Positions 19,151 to 29,027 of a stretch of DNA of 64,000 nucleotides are shown here, piece after piece. Origin of the DNA: Lactococcus sp. S-13 (GTDB taxonomy: Bacteria; Bacillota; Bacilli; Lactobacillales; Streptococcaceae). The position numbers were made by a program, and so were the translations under genes. The stretch is from NCBI RefSeq assembly GCF_004210295.1, contig NZ_SDAK01000001.1:2046001-2110000 (forward strand). Reading direction: 5' to 3'. Position 1 is the first letter of the stretch; every line of letters starts with the position of its first letter. Below the pieces are notes generated by a model. It saw nothing but the letters and a program-made list of their open reading frames with translations. It was not told where the DNA came from and ran no database searches.

Positions 19151-20212
19151 ATGACAAAAAACGAAAAAGATATTCACCAACATCGCAAAGATGAACATCT
19201 CTCGCTCGCCTTGAAATATTGGCGAGAAGGCAAAAATCAGACAAGTGGTCTGACTTTTTCTGATTTGCGCTTGCTCCCTAATAGTTTGCCGGAACTTTCG
19301 GTGAATGAAGTCTCGCTCAAAACACAGTTTTTGGGTGAGGATTTTGCTTTTCCTTTTTATATTGAGGCAATGACGGGAGGAACAGCTCGCGCCGATCGTT
19401 TGAATGAACAACTGGCACACATTGCGAAAAATCAGCAGTTGGCACTCGCCGTTGGCTCACAGTCCATTGCTTTAAAATTTCCTGAATTGGCTTCGGGCTT
19501 TAAAAAAGTTCGAGAAATTCATCCCAATGGTTTTCTTTTTGCGAATCTTGGTGCTGGGCATGATTTGGAAAATGCTAAACGAGCGGTGGATATGATTGAA
19601 GCAAATGCTTTGGAACTGCATATCAATACAGCACAAGAATTGCCGATGGATGAGGGAGATCGCGCATTCTATTGGTTAGATAATATTCATGAGATTGCGA
19701 GTAAATTAGAAGTTCCAGTGGTTGTCAAAGAGGTAGGTTTTGGGATGGCTCAGAAAACCTTTAAACAACTCTCGCAAACAGCGGTAGCCGGCATCAATGT
19801 CGGCGGAGCTGGCGGGACAAATTTTGCTTGGATTGAGCGTAAGCGCAGTAAAAATGGTTTCAATGTGGATGATTTTGGCTTGTCTACCGTGGAAAGCCTA
19901 TTTGAGGCAAAAGCTGCGGGAAATCAAAAGCAACTGGTTGCGACAGGCGGCATTTCAAAAGCGGAGGACATTTTTAAAAGTTTATGCTTAGGTGCTGATT
20001 TGGCAAGTTCTGCGGGCTTTATTTTATCCACTTTGATGCAAGAAAATGGGGCGGAAAAAGTGGAAGCGACATTGGCTCAGTGGAAAGCTGATTTGGCAAA
20101 ATTTTTGGTTCTGACTGGCTGCCAAAATCGCTCAGAACTTGCTCAGGTTGAGTTTTTATATTCAGCAAATGCCTTGAATTTTTTGCAACAAAGACAAGGA
20201 AAAATTTACTGA
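19151..20212 (+). CDS. fni: Isopentenyl-diphosphate delta-isomerase, type 2
   Basis: 353 aa FMN- and NAD(P)H-dependent TIM-barrel isomerase interconverting IPP and DMAPP. Seen: IEAMTGGTARADRLNEQLA, AVGSQSIAL, NVGGAGGTNFAWIE, VATGGIS, LGADLASSAGFIL. It follows mvaK2 by 7 nt and completes the pathway. Confidence 0.96.
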   Translation: MTKNEKDIHQHRKDEHLSLALKYWREGKNQTSGLTFSDLRLLPNSLPELSVNEVSLKTQFLGEDFAFPFYIEAMTGGTARADRLNEQLAHIAKNQQLALAVGSQSIALKFPELASGFKKVREIHPNGFLFANLGAGHDLENAKRAVDMIEANALELHINTAQELPMDEGDRAFYWLDNIHEIASKLEVPVVVKEVGFGMAQKTFKQLSQTAVAGINVGGAGGTNFAWIERKRSKNGFNVDDFGLSTVESLFEAKAAGNQKQLVATGGISKAEDIFKSLCLGADLASSAGFILSTLMQENGAEKVEATLAQWKADLAKFLVLTGCQNRSELAQVEFLYSANALNFLQQRQGKIY

Positions 20213-20221
20213 GCAAATTAT

Positions 20222-20250
20222 TTGGTAATGGCTCCTAAATCAACTATAAT
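20222..20250 (+). promoter_or_regulatory. sodA promoter
   Basis: TTGGTA (20222-20227), 17-nt spacer, TATAAT (20245-20250). The start of transcription would be near 20257, about 139 nt before the sodA ATG. Confidence 0.7.
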
Positions 20251-20256
20251 GAGAAT

Positions 20257-20395
20257 AGGATTAAAAAAATAAATGAGTTCACCCCCGCAGAAGTGGTGAA
20301 AGAGAAAAGTTAGAAGCGCCACAGTGTGGAGCTCGAATTTTCCCTTTTTTCATCCCTTTATGGCAGTCTGGCTCACAGTTTAAAGGAGAACTATC
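20257..20395 (+). promoter_or_regulatory. Long, structured 5' leader of sodA
   Basis: Nested pairing is visible: an outer stem GAGTTC / GAGCTC, inside it a 6-bp hairpin TTCACC / GGTGAA and a hairpin CCAC-AGT-GTGG. A C/T-rich stretch and GGCTCACAG lead to AAAGGAG. No riboswitch family I know matches; it may be a regulatory leader or an sRNA target. Confidence 0.4.
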
Positions 20396-21016
20396 ATGGC
20401 ATTTACATTACCCGAACTTCCCTACGCACACAATGCGCTTGAACCTTTCTTCGATGAAGCAACAATGCGTTTGCATCATGGGAAACATCATCAAACTTAT
20501 GTAAACAATCTGAATGCAGCGATTGAAAAACACAATGAACTTGAAGATAAAAGTCTTGAAGAATTGTTGACGGACTTGTCAGCAGTTCCTGAAGACATTC
20601 GTACAGCAGTTCGCAACAACGGAGGCGGACATCTCAACCACAGTCAATTCTGGCTTTGGCTGCGCCCAAACACTGACGGTTCTGAAAACCACGCTGACGG
20701 TGAAATTGGGGATGCGATTGCTAAAGAATTTGGTAATTTTGAAGCCTTCAAAGCTGAGTTCAAAGCTGCAGCGACAGGCCGTTTTGGTTCAGGCTGGGCT
20801 TGGTTAGTTGTGGATGGCGACGGCAAATTGAAAGTTGTTTCTACACCAAACCAAGACAATCCAATCTCTGACGGTTTGGTTCCTGTTTTGGGACTTGACG
20901 TTTGGGAACACGCTTATTACCTCAAATACCATAATGTTCGTCCAGACTACATTGAAGCTTTCTTCAATCTTGTCAACTGGGATAAAGTTAATGAACTTTA
21001 TGCTGACGTCAAATAA
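20396..21016 (+). CDS. sodA: Superoxide dismutase, Mn/Fe family
   Basis: 206 aa cytoplasmic enzyme that dismutates superoxide. Metal ligands are in [10 protein letters not shown] (N-terminal domain), NHSQFW, and DVWEHAYY (C-terminal Asp and His). Sequence style ([20 protein letters not shown]) is that of Mn-SodA of lactic acid bacteria. AAAGGAG precedes the ATG, and a CTGACG-type terminator follows. Confidence 0.97.
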   Translation: MAFTLPELPYAHNALEPFFDEATMRLHHGKHHQTYVNNLNAAIEKHNELEDKSLEELLTDLSAVPEDIRTAVRNNGGGHLNHSQFWLWLRPNTDGSENHADGEIGDAIAKEFGNFEAFKAEFKAAATGRFGSGWAWLVVDGDGKLKVVSTPNQDNPISDGLVPVLGLDVWEHAYYLKYHNVRPDYIEAFFNLVNWDKVNELYADVK

Positions 21017-21025
21017 AACAATTAA

Positions 21026-21115
21026 GAGAAATTGCTGACGCGTTGTGTCAGCGATTTTTTTTTGACCAAAATGCTGACGAAAGTTGAAAAATAGATTTCG
21101 TCAGCATTTTCTCTG
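21026..21115. repeat. CTGACG-family units forming the sodA terminator and a 15-bp inverted repeat
   Basis: GCTGAC/GTCAGC hairpin then a T-run (21034-21063) can terminate sodA. Next, AAAATGCTGACGAAA (21068-21082) and TTTCGTCAGCATTTT (21096-21110) are perfect 15-bp arms around 13 nt. Confidence 0.85.
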
Positions 21116-21310
21116 GAAAATTTTCTTAAAAATGAATACGCTTTTTCAAAAATAAGCCCAAAATCAAGGCAAAGAGCAGTTTCGCAAATGTTTATTTTCT
21201 GATATAATGGTAAAAAGTCCCTTCCATGATGGACAAATTTGCAAGTTCAATGAAAACCGCTCAATTTGCGAAATTTTTTAGCGGAAAAACTCAACAAACG
21301 AAAGAAAAAA

Positions 21311-22651
21311 ATGAAATTTACAGACTTTAATTTTAAAGATTATATCAACGAAACTTTGGAAAACATCAACTTTAAAACACCTACGGAAGTGCAAGAAAAG
21401 CTGATTCCAATCGTGCTTTCAGGGCGTGATTTGGTGGGTGAATCTAAAACAGGTTCAGGAAAAACGCACACATTTTTACTGCCAATTTTCCAAAATATTG
21501 ACCCAGAACTCAACGAAGTTCAAGCCCTCATCACCGCACCATCTCGTGAGCTTGCCACACAAATTTACAAAGCAGCGCAAGAATTTACAAAGGTAAACGA
21601 TAAAATCCGGGTGTCTAACTTTGTCGGTGGGACGGACAAAGCGCGCCAAATCAAGAAACTTGAAGCAGCCCAACCCCATATCGTCATTGGTACGCCGGGA
21701 CGAATTCACGATTTGGTCAAATCAAATGCCTTAGTTGTCTATACCGCAAAAACTTTTGTCGTGGACGAAGCGGACATGACGCTGGACATGGGCTTCTTGG
21801 CTGACGTTGACCAGATTGCTTCAAGCTTTGGTAAACGCGTGCAAATGCTCGTTTTCTCAGCAACGATTCCTCAAAAATTGCAACCCTTTTTGAAAAAATA
21901 TTTGCATAATCCAGTGATGCAAAAAATTGCGAATAAGACAGTGATTTCAGATACCATCGAAAACTGGCTCGTTTCAACAAAAGGCAGCTCACACAACCAA
22001 CTTTTGCTCCAATTGACCAAAGCTACAAATCCTTACATGGCCATGATTTTCGCCAATACCAAAGGACGTGTGGACGATATCCATCATTTCTTGACCAGCA
22101 ATGGGTTGAAAGTGGCCAAAATTCATGGTGACGTGCCACCGCGCGAACGTAAACGAATCATGAACTCTATTAAAAATCTTGATTATCAATACGTTGTTGC
22201 GACAGATATCGCAGCACGTGGAATTGACATCGAAGGCGTTTCACACATCATCAATGACGAGATTCCAAAAGACTTGACTTTCTTTGTTCACCGTGTTGGA
22301 CGTTCTGGACGTAACGGCTTGTCTGGCACAGCCATTACGCTTTACAGCCCTTCAGATGACTCAAGCATTCGCGAAATTGAAAAAATGGGCGTGACTTTCC
22401 AACCAAAAGCAGTCAAAGACGGCGAAATTGTGGACTCATACGACCGTGATCGCCGTGAAAAACGGACGAAAAAACAAGACGAAATTTCGTTAGCAACCCG
22501 TGGTGCTTTGGCCAAAGGTAAGAAAAAAGTAAAACCAGGCTACAAACGTGCCATCAAGTGGCAAATTGAAGAAGAAAACAAGAAAAATCGCCGTGCAGAG
22601 CGCAACAAAAACGCCCGCAAACAACGCGAATCTCGCAAACAAAGCTTCTAA
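21311..22651 (+). CDS. DEAD-box RNA helicase, CshB-like
   Basis: 446 aa ATP-dependent RNA helicase: Q motif (TPTEVQEKLIPIVLSGRDLV), Walker A SKTGSGKT, PSRELATQ, GTPGRIHDL, VDEADMT, SAT, HGDVPPRERKRI, HRVGRSGRNG, then a basic Lys/Arg-rich tail for RNA binding. ATG 21311 is chosen over 21266 on homology; the site before it (AAAGAAAAAA) is weak. The TATAAT near 21204 gives a leader of about 90 nt with a CCGCT/AGCGG hairpin. Such helicases aid ribosome assembly and growth in the cold. Confidence 0.92.
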   Translation: MKFTDFNFKDYINETLENINFKTPTEVQEKLIPIVLSGRDLVGESKTGSGKTHTFLLPIFQNIDPELNEVQALITAPSRELATQIYKAAQEFTKVNDKIRVSNFVGGTDKARQIKKLEAAQPHIVIGTPGRIHDLVKSNALVVYTAKTFVVDEADMTLDMGFLADVDQIASSFGKRVQMLVFSATIPQKLQPFLKKYLHNPVMQKIANKTVISDTIENWLVSTKGSSHNQLLLQLTKATNPYMAMIFANTKGRVDDIHHFLTSNGLKVAKIHGDVPPRERKRIMNSIKNLDYQYVVATDIAARGIDIEGVSHIINDEIPKDLTFFVHRVGRSGRNGLSGTAITLYSPSDDSSIREIEKMGVTFQPKAVKDGEIVDSYDRDRREKRTKKQDEISLATRGALAKGKKKVKPGYKRAIKWQIEEENKKNRRAERNKNARKQRESRKQSF

Positions 22652-22683
22652 TCAGCACACCCCACCAAAGGAGCATTTTTCTC

Positions 22684-22840
22684 CCAGAGAAACTGCTGAC
22701 GTAACTCCATTTCGTCACAAATTTCCAGAGAAACTGCTGACGTAACTCCATTTCGTCACAAATTTCCAGAGAAAATGCTGACGTAACTCCATTTCGTCAC
22801 AAACAGCCAGAGAAATCACTGACGCAACTCCATTTCGTCA
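22684..22840. repeat. Tandem array of four 41-bp CTGACG units
   Basis: CTGACG begins at 22696, 22737, 22778 and 22819, exactly 41 nt apart. Each unit reads CCAGAGAAA, then CTGACG, then TAACTCCATTT and CGTCA, so each can form a small hairpin. The last unit has diverged. It fills the gap between the helicase and rpiR genes. Confidence 0.95.
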
Positions 22841-22870
22841 ATAATTTTACATTTAATTAGAAGGATTATT

Positions 22871-23620
22871 ATGTTTTTTCCAGAGCAAATCAGCAAACTC
22901 AATGAATTAGAAACGCTTGTTTTTGACTTTATCATCAAGTCCCCAGAGCAAGTTCAACAAATGACGATTCGTGATTTGGCGAGTCAAGCTCATGTTTCAA
23001 CCTCGACGATTGTGCGCCTTTGTACCAAACTTGGCTTTGAAGGATGGGCAGATTTGAAATTCTACCTCAAAAGCCAAGCCAGAGAAAAAACGCCCGAAGA
23101 ACAGCACTATGACAATATGCTGGAATTCAATATGTTCTTACGCCGCATGAATACAGACGTTTACCAAGCAAAACTCAACAAAGCAGCCCAAATGATTGCT
23201 CAAGCCGATTGCACCATTTTCCTAGGCCTTGGCACATCTGGCTCGCTTAGTGAATATGCGACCAAATATTTTGCCAATACCGGCCTGCGGAGCTTTGTCA
23301 TTTCTGATCCCTTCCAAGCCGTTCAAGTCCAAGGCATGGGCAATATCGTTGCAGTCATTTTGTCTGTTTCAGGCGAAACCGAGCAAGTGGTCAATAAAGA
23401 GCTGGAATTCAAAGCAGGCGGAGCAAAAATCATTTCCATCACCAATAATGAAGACTGCTCCGTCGCCAAACTAGCAGATCACCACCTCTCCTACAACCTC
23501 ATCAATGAATGGTCAAAACAGTATCCTCTGGGCAATCTGACCACCCAACTGCCCGTCCTAGCCCTGTTAGAAATCTTGGCGCACAAGTCAATTGAGTATT
23601 TCCTAGAAAATGAAAAATGA
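22871..23620 (+). CDS. RpiR/MurR-family transcriptional regulator (first copy)
   Basis: 249 aa. N-terminal HTH (TIRDLASQAHVSTSTIVRLCTKLGFEGW) and C-terminal SIS sugar-phosphate domain (IFLGLGTSGSLSEYATKYF, SVSGETEQVV). It stands directly before the ptcB promoter and probably senses a phospho-sugar of the beta-glucoside pathway. AGAAGGA is the ribosome-binding site. Confidence 0.92.
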   Translation: MFFPEQISKLNELETLVFDFIIKSPEQVQQMTIRDLASQAHVSTSTIVRLCTKLGFEGWADLKFYLKSQAREKTPEEQHYDNMLEFNMFLRRMNTDVYQAKLNKAAQMIAQADCTIFLGLGTSGSLSEYATKYFANTGLRSFVISDPFQAVQVQGMGNIVAVILSVSGETEQVVNKELEFKAGGAKIISITNNEDCSVAKLADHHLSYNLINEWSKQYPLGNLTTQLPVLALLEILAHKSIEYFLENEK

Positions 23621-23650
23621 TTTTTGTTTCAAAATGAGAAACAAATTATC

Positions 23651-23680
23651 AAAAAAGACCTTCAATCGAAGGTCTTTTTT
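23651..23680 (+). terminator. Terminator after the first rpiR gene
   Basis: AAAGACCTTC-AATC-GAAGGTCTTT followed by TTT. Confidence 0.9.
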
Positions 23681-23766
23681 GCTTCCTAAAATAAGAAAGC
23701 CCTAAAAATAAGGACTTAGCAGGTTTTTATTTATAAATCTTGTATTATTCAGTCATTTTAATGAAA

Positions 23767-23841
23767 TAGATAACGCTTGCATTCTCTGAATGAAAACGTT
23801 ATAATAATTCATATAGAAACGTTAAATTAGAAAACGTTAAG
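23767..23841 (+). promoter_or_regulatory. ptcBA control region: promoter, two cre sites, three AACGTT palindromes
   Basis: TTGCAT (23777-23782), 17 nt, TATAAT (23800-23805). AGATAACGCTTGCA (23767-23780) and TGAAAACGTTATAA (23791-23804) match the cre consensus at 12 and 13 of 14 positions and cover the -35 and -10. AACGTT recurs centred at 23797, 23820 and 23834, possible RpiR operators. Confidence 0.75.
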
Positions 23842-23860
23842 AAAAAGGAGAAAAATAAAC

Positions 23861-24187
23861 ATGGCAGAAAAAGTTATTGCACTTGCCTGTGCAGCAGGAA
23901 TGTCAACATCACTCTTGGTATCAAAAATGCAAAAAGCAGCAGCAGATAATGGAAAAGATTACGAAATCTTTGCAAAATCAACAGCAGACATTGACAATAT
24001 GCTTGCTGGTACAGGATCACCAAAACCAGACGTTTTGCTTTTAGGCCCACAAGTTGCCTTCATGAAAGGCGAAGTTGCTAAAAAAGCTGAAGCAGCTGGC
24101 GTTCCGATGGATGTGATCAAAATGCAAGACTACGGCATGATGCGTGGAGACAAAGTGCTCGCAGCAGCTGAACTCTTGATGAACTAA
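23861..24187 (+). CDS. ptcB: PTS EIIB, lactose/cellobiose family
   Basis: 108 aa phosphocarrier. The phosphorylated Cys is residue 10 in ALACAAGMSTSLLV. It passes phosphate from EIIA (PtcA) to the sugar bound in EIIC. Gene order ptcB-ptcA-rpiR-ptcC-bglA matches what I know of L. lactis, where PtcBA serves cellobiose, glucose and galactose uptake. Strong AAGGAG site. Confidence 0.93.
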   Translation: MAEKVIALACAAGMSTSLLVSKMQKAAADNGKDYEIFAKSTADIDNMLAGTGSPKPDVLLLGPQVAFMKGEVAKKAEAAGVPMDVIKMQDYGMMRGDKVLAAAELLMN

Positions 24188-24212
24188 TTTTAGAAATAAC
24201 TGCACAAAATTG

Positions 24213-24235
24213 TGAAAGAGCGTAAGCTCTTTTAC
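24213..24235 (+). terminator. Hairpin between ptcB and ptcA
   Basis: AAAGAGC-GTAA-GCTCTTT then TACTATAT. It is a probable attenuator or stabiliser giving unequal EIIB and EIIA levels. Confidence 0.55.
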
Positions 24236-24286
24236 TATATAACAAATAAAGGAATATGTTTCAAACAAAGGAACAAAAGGGGAAAA

Positions 24287-24637
24287 ATGAGCGATAAATA
24301 CGAAAATCCAACAAGTGATGACTACATGAGCGTTGTAATGGGCATTATCATGAGCGGCGGAAACGCAAAAGGTTTGGCCTTCCAAGCCATTCAACAAGCA
24401 AAATCAGGTGATTTTGAAGCTGCACAAGCTTCATTGACTGAAGCTGGTGAACAACTCCGCGAAGCCCACGATGTCCAAACAGACCTCTTGACACGTCTTG
24501 CGCAAGGCGAAAAAATTGGTTGGAATCTCTATATGGTACACGCTCAAGACCACTTAATGAATGCAATTACCTTCAAAGATTTAGCCGTTGAACTTGTTGA
24601 TCAAGAAAAACGTCTCCAAACTTTGGAAAATAAATAA
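24287..24637 (+). CDS. ptcA: PTS EIIA, lactose/cellobiose family
   Basis: 116 aa from the ATG at 24287, which follows AAAAGGGGAAAA; an earlier in-frame start at 24212 lies across the intergenic hairpin. Helical EIIA with the active His in YMVHAQDHLMNA. It transfers phosphate from HPr to PtcB. Confidence 0.93.
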   Translation: MSDKYENPTSDDYMSVVMGIIMSGGNAKGLAFQAIQQAKSGDFEAAQASLTEAGEQLREAHDVQTDLLTRLAQGEKIGWNLYMVHAQDHLMNAITFKDLAVELVDQEKRLQTLENK

Positions 24638-24648
24638 ACCGACCAAGA

Positions 24649-24676
24649 AAAAGTTGCGACAACGCAGCTTTTTTCA
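24649..24676 (+). terminator. Terminator after ptcA
   Basis: AAAAGTTGCG-ACAA-CGCAGCTTTT plus further T residues; one G-U pair. Confidence 0.85.
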
Positions 24677-24708
24677 CACCCCAATCAATTTCTTACAAGG
24701 AGGAGAAG

Positions 24709-25437
24709 ATGAGCTTTTTTGGAAACGTTGATTTTCAAAAATTAACCTATACAGAAAGAGTAATCTACAACTATTTGCGAGATAATGTAGAGAAAATTCC
24801 ACATTTGCACATCAGAGCAATCGCCCTCGAAGCCCATGTTGGAACCTCTTCAGTCATGCGGCTCGTTCATAAGATGGGCTATGACTCCTACACGGATTTC
24901 AAGGCCTATGTCAAAGAAAAAACAGCCCTTGAAGAAGTTAAACCAGCCAGCAGTTCACTCATTTCGCCTGACATTTTTTCCAAAGAAATCGAGCAACAAC
25001 TGGCCGCATTAACAGGAAAGATTTTAGAGAGTGATAATGTCATTTTCACCGGAATTGGCTCAAGCGGTTTGATTTGTGACTATGCAGCAAGACGTCTCGC
25101 TGGTGTGGGAATTAACACTTTCTCTTTCAGTGACGTGACCTATCCTTTAGCCGCGAAATTACGCAATACCACGAATACCCTCGTGATTGCCCTCTCCATT
25201 TCGGGCGAAACCAATGAAATTATTGAAGTTTTAAATAATCTGCGCCCAAATAAAGATATTTATATTGCCAGCATTACCCCCAAGCGCAGCTCCACAATTG
25301 CTCAACTCAGTGATGTAGTACTGAGCTACCGAATCACCGAGCGCCGAATTAACACCCACTACGATCTGACCAGTCAGCTTCCAAGCGTTTATCTCGCAGA
25401 ACGACTGACCGATTTGGTCTACGAATCAGCCGATTAA
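24709..25437 (+). CDS. RpiR/MurR-family transcriptional regulator (second copy)
   Basis: 242 aa: HTH (HIRAIALEAHVGTSSVMRLVHKMGYDSY) and SIS domain (VIFTGIGSSGLICDYAARRL, SISGETNEII). It lies between ptcA and ptcC, each flanked by terminators, so it is likely monocistronic. GGAGGAG is the ribosome-binding site. It is clearly diverged from the first RpiR gene, so this is not a recent duplication. Confidence 0.92.
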   Translation: MSFFGNVDFQKLTYTERVIYNYLRDNVEKIPHLHIRAIALEAHVGTSSVMRLVHKMGYDSYTDFKAYVKEKTALEEVKPASSSLISPDIFSKEIEQQLAALTGKILESDNVIFTGIGSSGLICDYAARRLAGVGINTFSFSDVTYPLAAKLRNTTNTLVIALSISGETNEIIEVLNNLRPNKDIYIASITPKRSSTIAQLSDVVLSYRITERRINTHYDLTSQLPSVYLAERLTDLVYESAD

Positions 25438-25463
25438 AGAAAGCCATTTGGCTTTCTTTTTTT
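25436..25463 (+). terminator. Terminator after the second rpiR gene
   Basis: AAAGAAAGCC-ATTT-GGCTTTCTTT followed by TTTT. Confidence 0.9.
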
Positions 25464-25759
25464 GCTCAAAAAGCTGTACCAAAAGTACCAAAAACTTTCA
25501 TTTGTAAAAGTAAAAATCATAACACAAAAGCAACAAAGATGACAACCAGTGATAAAAACCCTAGAATAAAGGCAAACATAAATGACAGAACTGGCACAAA
25601 ACGTACCACTTCTGGTAAGAAACCTAATTTAAGAAAATGTTTAGTTTCCAAAGAAAACGGTTTCTTAGACGTGTATTTTCTGTTATAATAAAAATGTAGA
25701 AAAAAGGTGAGAGCGGTACCAAAACTACCGGCCTCATAAATAAAAAGGAGACTGTTCAA
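25464..25759 (+). promoter_or_regulatory. ptcC upstream region with operator-like palindrome
   Basis: AAGAAAACGGTTTCTT (25651-25666) is a palindrome close to cre (11 of 14) and lies just before TATAAT (25684-25689). GTACCAAAA words occur near 25477 and 25718. No convincing gene is seen in this gap; a minus-strand hydrophobic reading frame lacks a start and ribosome-binding site. Confidence 0.5.
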
Positions 25760-27097
25760 ATGAACAATTTTATTCAAGACAAAATCATGCCTCCAATGAT
25801 GAAATTTTTGAATACCCGTGCAGTCACGGCAATCAAAAATGGTATGATTTACCCTATTCCATTTATTATTGTTGGTTCAGTGTTCTTGATTCTTGGTCAG
25901 CTGCCATTCCAAGCAGGGCAAGACTTCATGAACAAAATCAAATTAGGGCCACTCTTCTTACAAATTAACAACGCGTCATTTGGGATCATGGCTTTGCTTG
26001 CCGTATTCGGTATTGCTTATGCTTGGGTACGTGATGCGGGGTACGAAGGGGTTCCTGCAGGTTTGACTGGTATTATTGTCCACATTTTGTTACAACCTGA
26101 CACAGTTCACCAAGTAACAAGTGTTACTGACCCAGCAAAAACTTCAACAGCTTATCAAGTCGGTGGGGTCATTGACCGCGCTTGGCTTGGTGGTAAAGGG
26201 ATGGTTCTTTCCATCATCGTTGGCCTTTTAGTCGGCTGGATTTACACAGGCTTTATGCGTCGTAACATCACTATCAAGATGCCAGAGCAAGTGCCAGCAA
26301 ACGTTGCCGCATCATTCACAGCCCTTGTTCCTGCAGGTGCAATCATCACATTAGCCGGTGTGGTACACGGGATTACAACCATTGGTTTCAACACCACTTT
26401 CGTCGAACTCGTTTATAAATGGATTCAAACCCCGTTGCAACACGTTACAGACGGCCCTGTCGGTGTCTTCGTTATTGCCTTTATGCCCGTATTCATCTGG
26501 TGGTTTGGTGTTCACGGAGCTACTATCATCGGTGGTATCATGGGACCTTTGCTTCAAGCCAATGCTGCTGACAATGCCGCACTTAATAAAGCTGGACATC
26601 TTGACCTGGCTCATGGAGCTCACATCGTTACTCAATCCTTCATGGACCAATACTTGACAGTTACTGGTTCTGGTTTGACTATTGGTTTAGTAATCTTCCT
26701 CTTGATCGGTGCTAAATCCGTTCAAGGTAAAACTTTGGGTCGTATGGAAATTGGTCCTGCAATCTTTAACATCAATGAACCTATCCTCTTTGGTTTACCT
26801 ATTGTATTGAACCCAGTGCTTGGTATTCCATTCATTCTCGCACCATTGATTTCTGGTATCTTGACTTACTTAGTCATTTGGCTCGGTATCATTCCACCGT
26901 TTAACGGTGCGGTTATTCCGTGGACAACGCCAGCAATTCTATCCGGTCTCTTGGTCGGCGGCTGGCAAGGTATGGTTTGGCAAATCCTCATGTTGTTAAT
27001 GACGGTCGTTCTCTACTGGCCATTCGCTCGTGCCTACGACAAAATCTTGCTTAAAGAAGAAGCTGAAACAGAAGCCGAAATTGAAGCAACAAAATAA
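25760..27097 (+). CDS. ptcC: PTS EIIC, cellobiose family
   Basis: 445 aa membrane permease of the Lac/Cel EIIC family with about ten hydrophobic segments. Seen: the conserved FNINEPILFGLPIVLNP loop near residue 340 and an acidic C-terminal tail (KEEAETEAEIEATK). It moves beta-glucosides into the cell with phosphorylation by PtcB. Own promoter region and AAAAGGAG site; bglA follows. Confidence 0.95.
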   Translation: MNNFIQDKIMPPMMKFLNTRAVTAIKNGMIYPIPFIIVGSVFLILGQLPFQAGQDFMNKIKLGPLFLQINNASFGIMALLAVFGIAYAWVRDAGYEGVPAGLTGIIVHILLQPDTVHQVTSVTDPAKTSTAYQVGGVIDRAWLGGKGMVLSIIVGLLVGWIYTGFMRRNITIKMPEQVPANVAASFTALVPAGAIITLAGVVHGITTIGFNTTFVELVYKWIQTPLQHVTDGPVGVFVIAFMPVFIWWFGVHGATIIGGIMGPLLQANAADNAALNKAGHLDLAHGAHIVTQSFMDQYLTVTGSGLTIGLVIFLLIGAKSVQGKTLGRMEIGPAIFNINEPILFGLPIVLNPVLGIPFILAPLISGILTYLVIWLGIIPPFNGAVIPWTTPAILSGLLVGGWQGMVWQILMLLMTVVLYWPFARAYDKILLKEEAETEAEIEATK

Positions 27098-27106
27098 GTT
27101 AATTTT

Positions 27107-27134
27107 GATAAGCTCAAGTCTTCTTGAGCTTATC
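27107..27134 (+). terminator. Perfect 12-bp hairpin between ptcC and bglA
   Basis: GATAAGCTCAAG-TCTT-CTTGAGCTTATC, followed by TTACTT rather than a strong T-run. Partial terminator or RNA-stability element. Confidence 0.65.
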
Positions 27135-27165
27135 TTACTTAAAAATAGAAAATAGAAAATTCTAA

Positions 27166-28695
<1,530 letters not shown>

Positions 28696-28746
28696 TTAGC
28701 CTTAAAGGATAATTTTCAAACAAATTAGAGATTTTGTCCATTAACT

Positions 28747-28770
28747 AAGACACGAAAGTGTCTTTTTGTT
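28747..28770 (+). terminator. Terminator after bglA
   Basis: AAGACAC-GAAA-GTGTCTT with TTTG following. Confidence 0.9.
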
Positions 28771-28815
28771 TTTGTTAAGGTGTAATATAAAAATCAATAC
28801 TAAATACAAAGTTTT

Positions 28816-28843
28816 CCATAGAATACAGATGTGTATTCTATGG
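28816..28843. repeat. Orphan perfect 12-bp inverted repeat
   Basis: CCATAGAATACA-GATG-TGTATTCTATGG, in the 330-nt gap between bglA and the next gene, with no T-run on either strand. Nothing else is seen in the gap except the promoter at 28958. Confidence 0.7.
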
Positions 28844-28957
28844 ATTTATGGCATAAAATGAACGATTTTTTAGCTGAAAATGTTGTCTTAAATGCTATTT
28901 TGCTGTAAAAAAAGTTGTGAAGCTGAAAAAAATCAAGCTTGTGCTTAGTAGCTCTTT

Positions 28958-28985
28958 TTGACATCTTGGGTCATTTTGCTAAAAT
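28958..28985 (+). promoter_or_regulatory. Promoter of the gene at 29028
   Basis: TTGACA (28958-28963), 16-nt spacer, TAAAAT (28980-28985). Confidence 0.75.
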
Positions 28986-29027
28986 TAGATTATCAAAAAG
29001 AACGTTAATCGTCGGAAAGGAAAATAG

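Noticed and set aside
20257-20395. Known Mn riboswitch (yybP-ykoY) in the sodA leader
   Set aside because: The conserved GGGGAGUA-type core could not be found.
22684-22840. CRISPR-like array of direct repeats
   Set aside because: The whole 41-bp unit is repeated, including the parts that would be spacers, and no cas genes are near.
25517-25777. Minus-strand hydrophobic ORF before ptcC, toxin-like
   Set aside because: No usable start with ribosome-binding site, and it overlaps the ptcC start and promoter.
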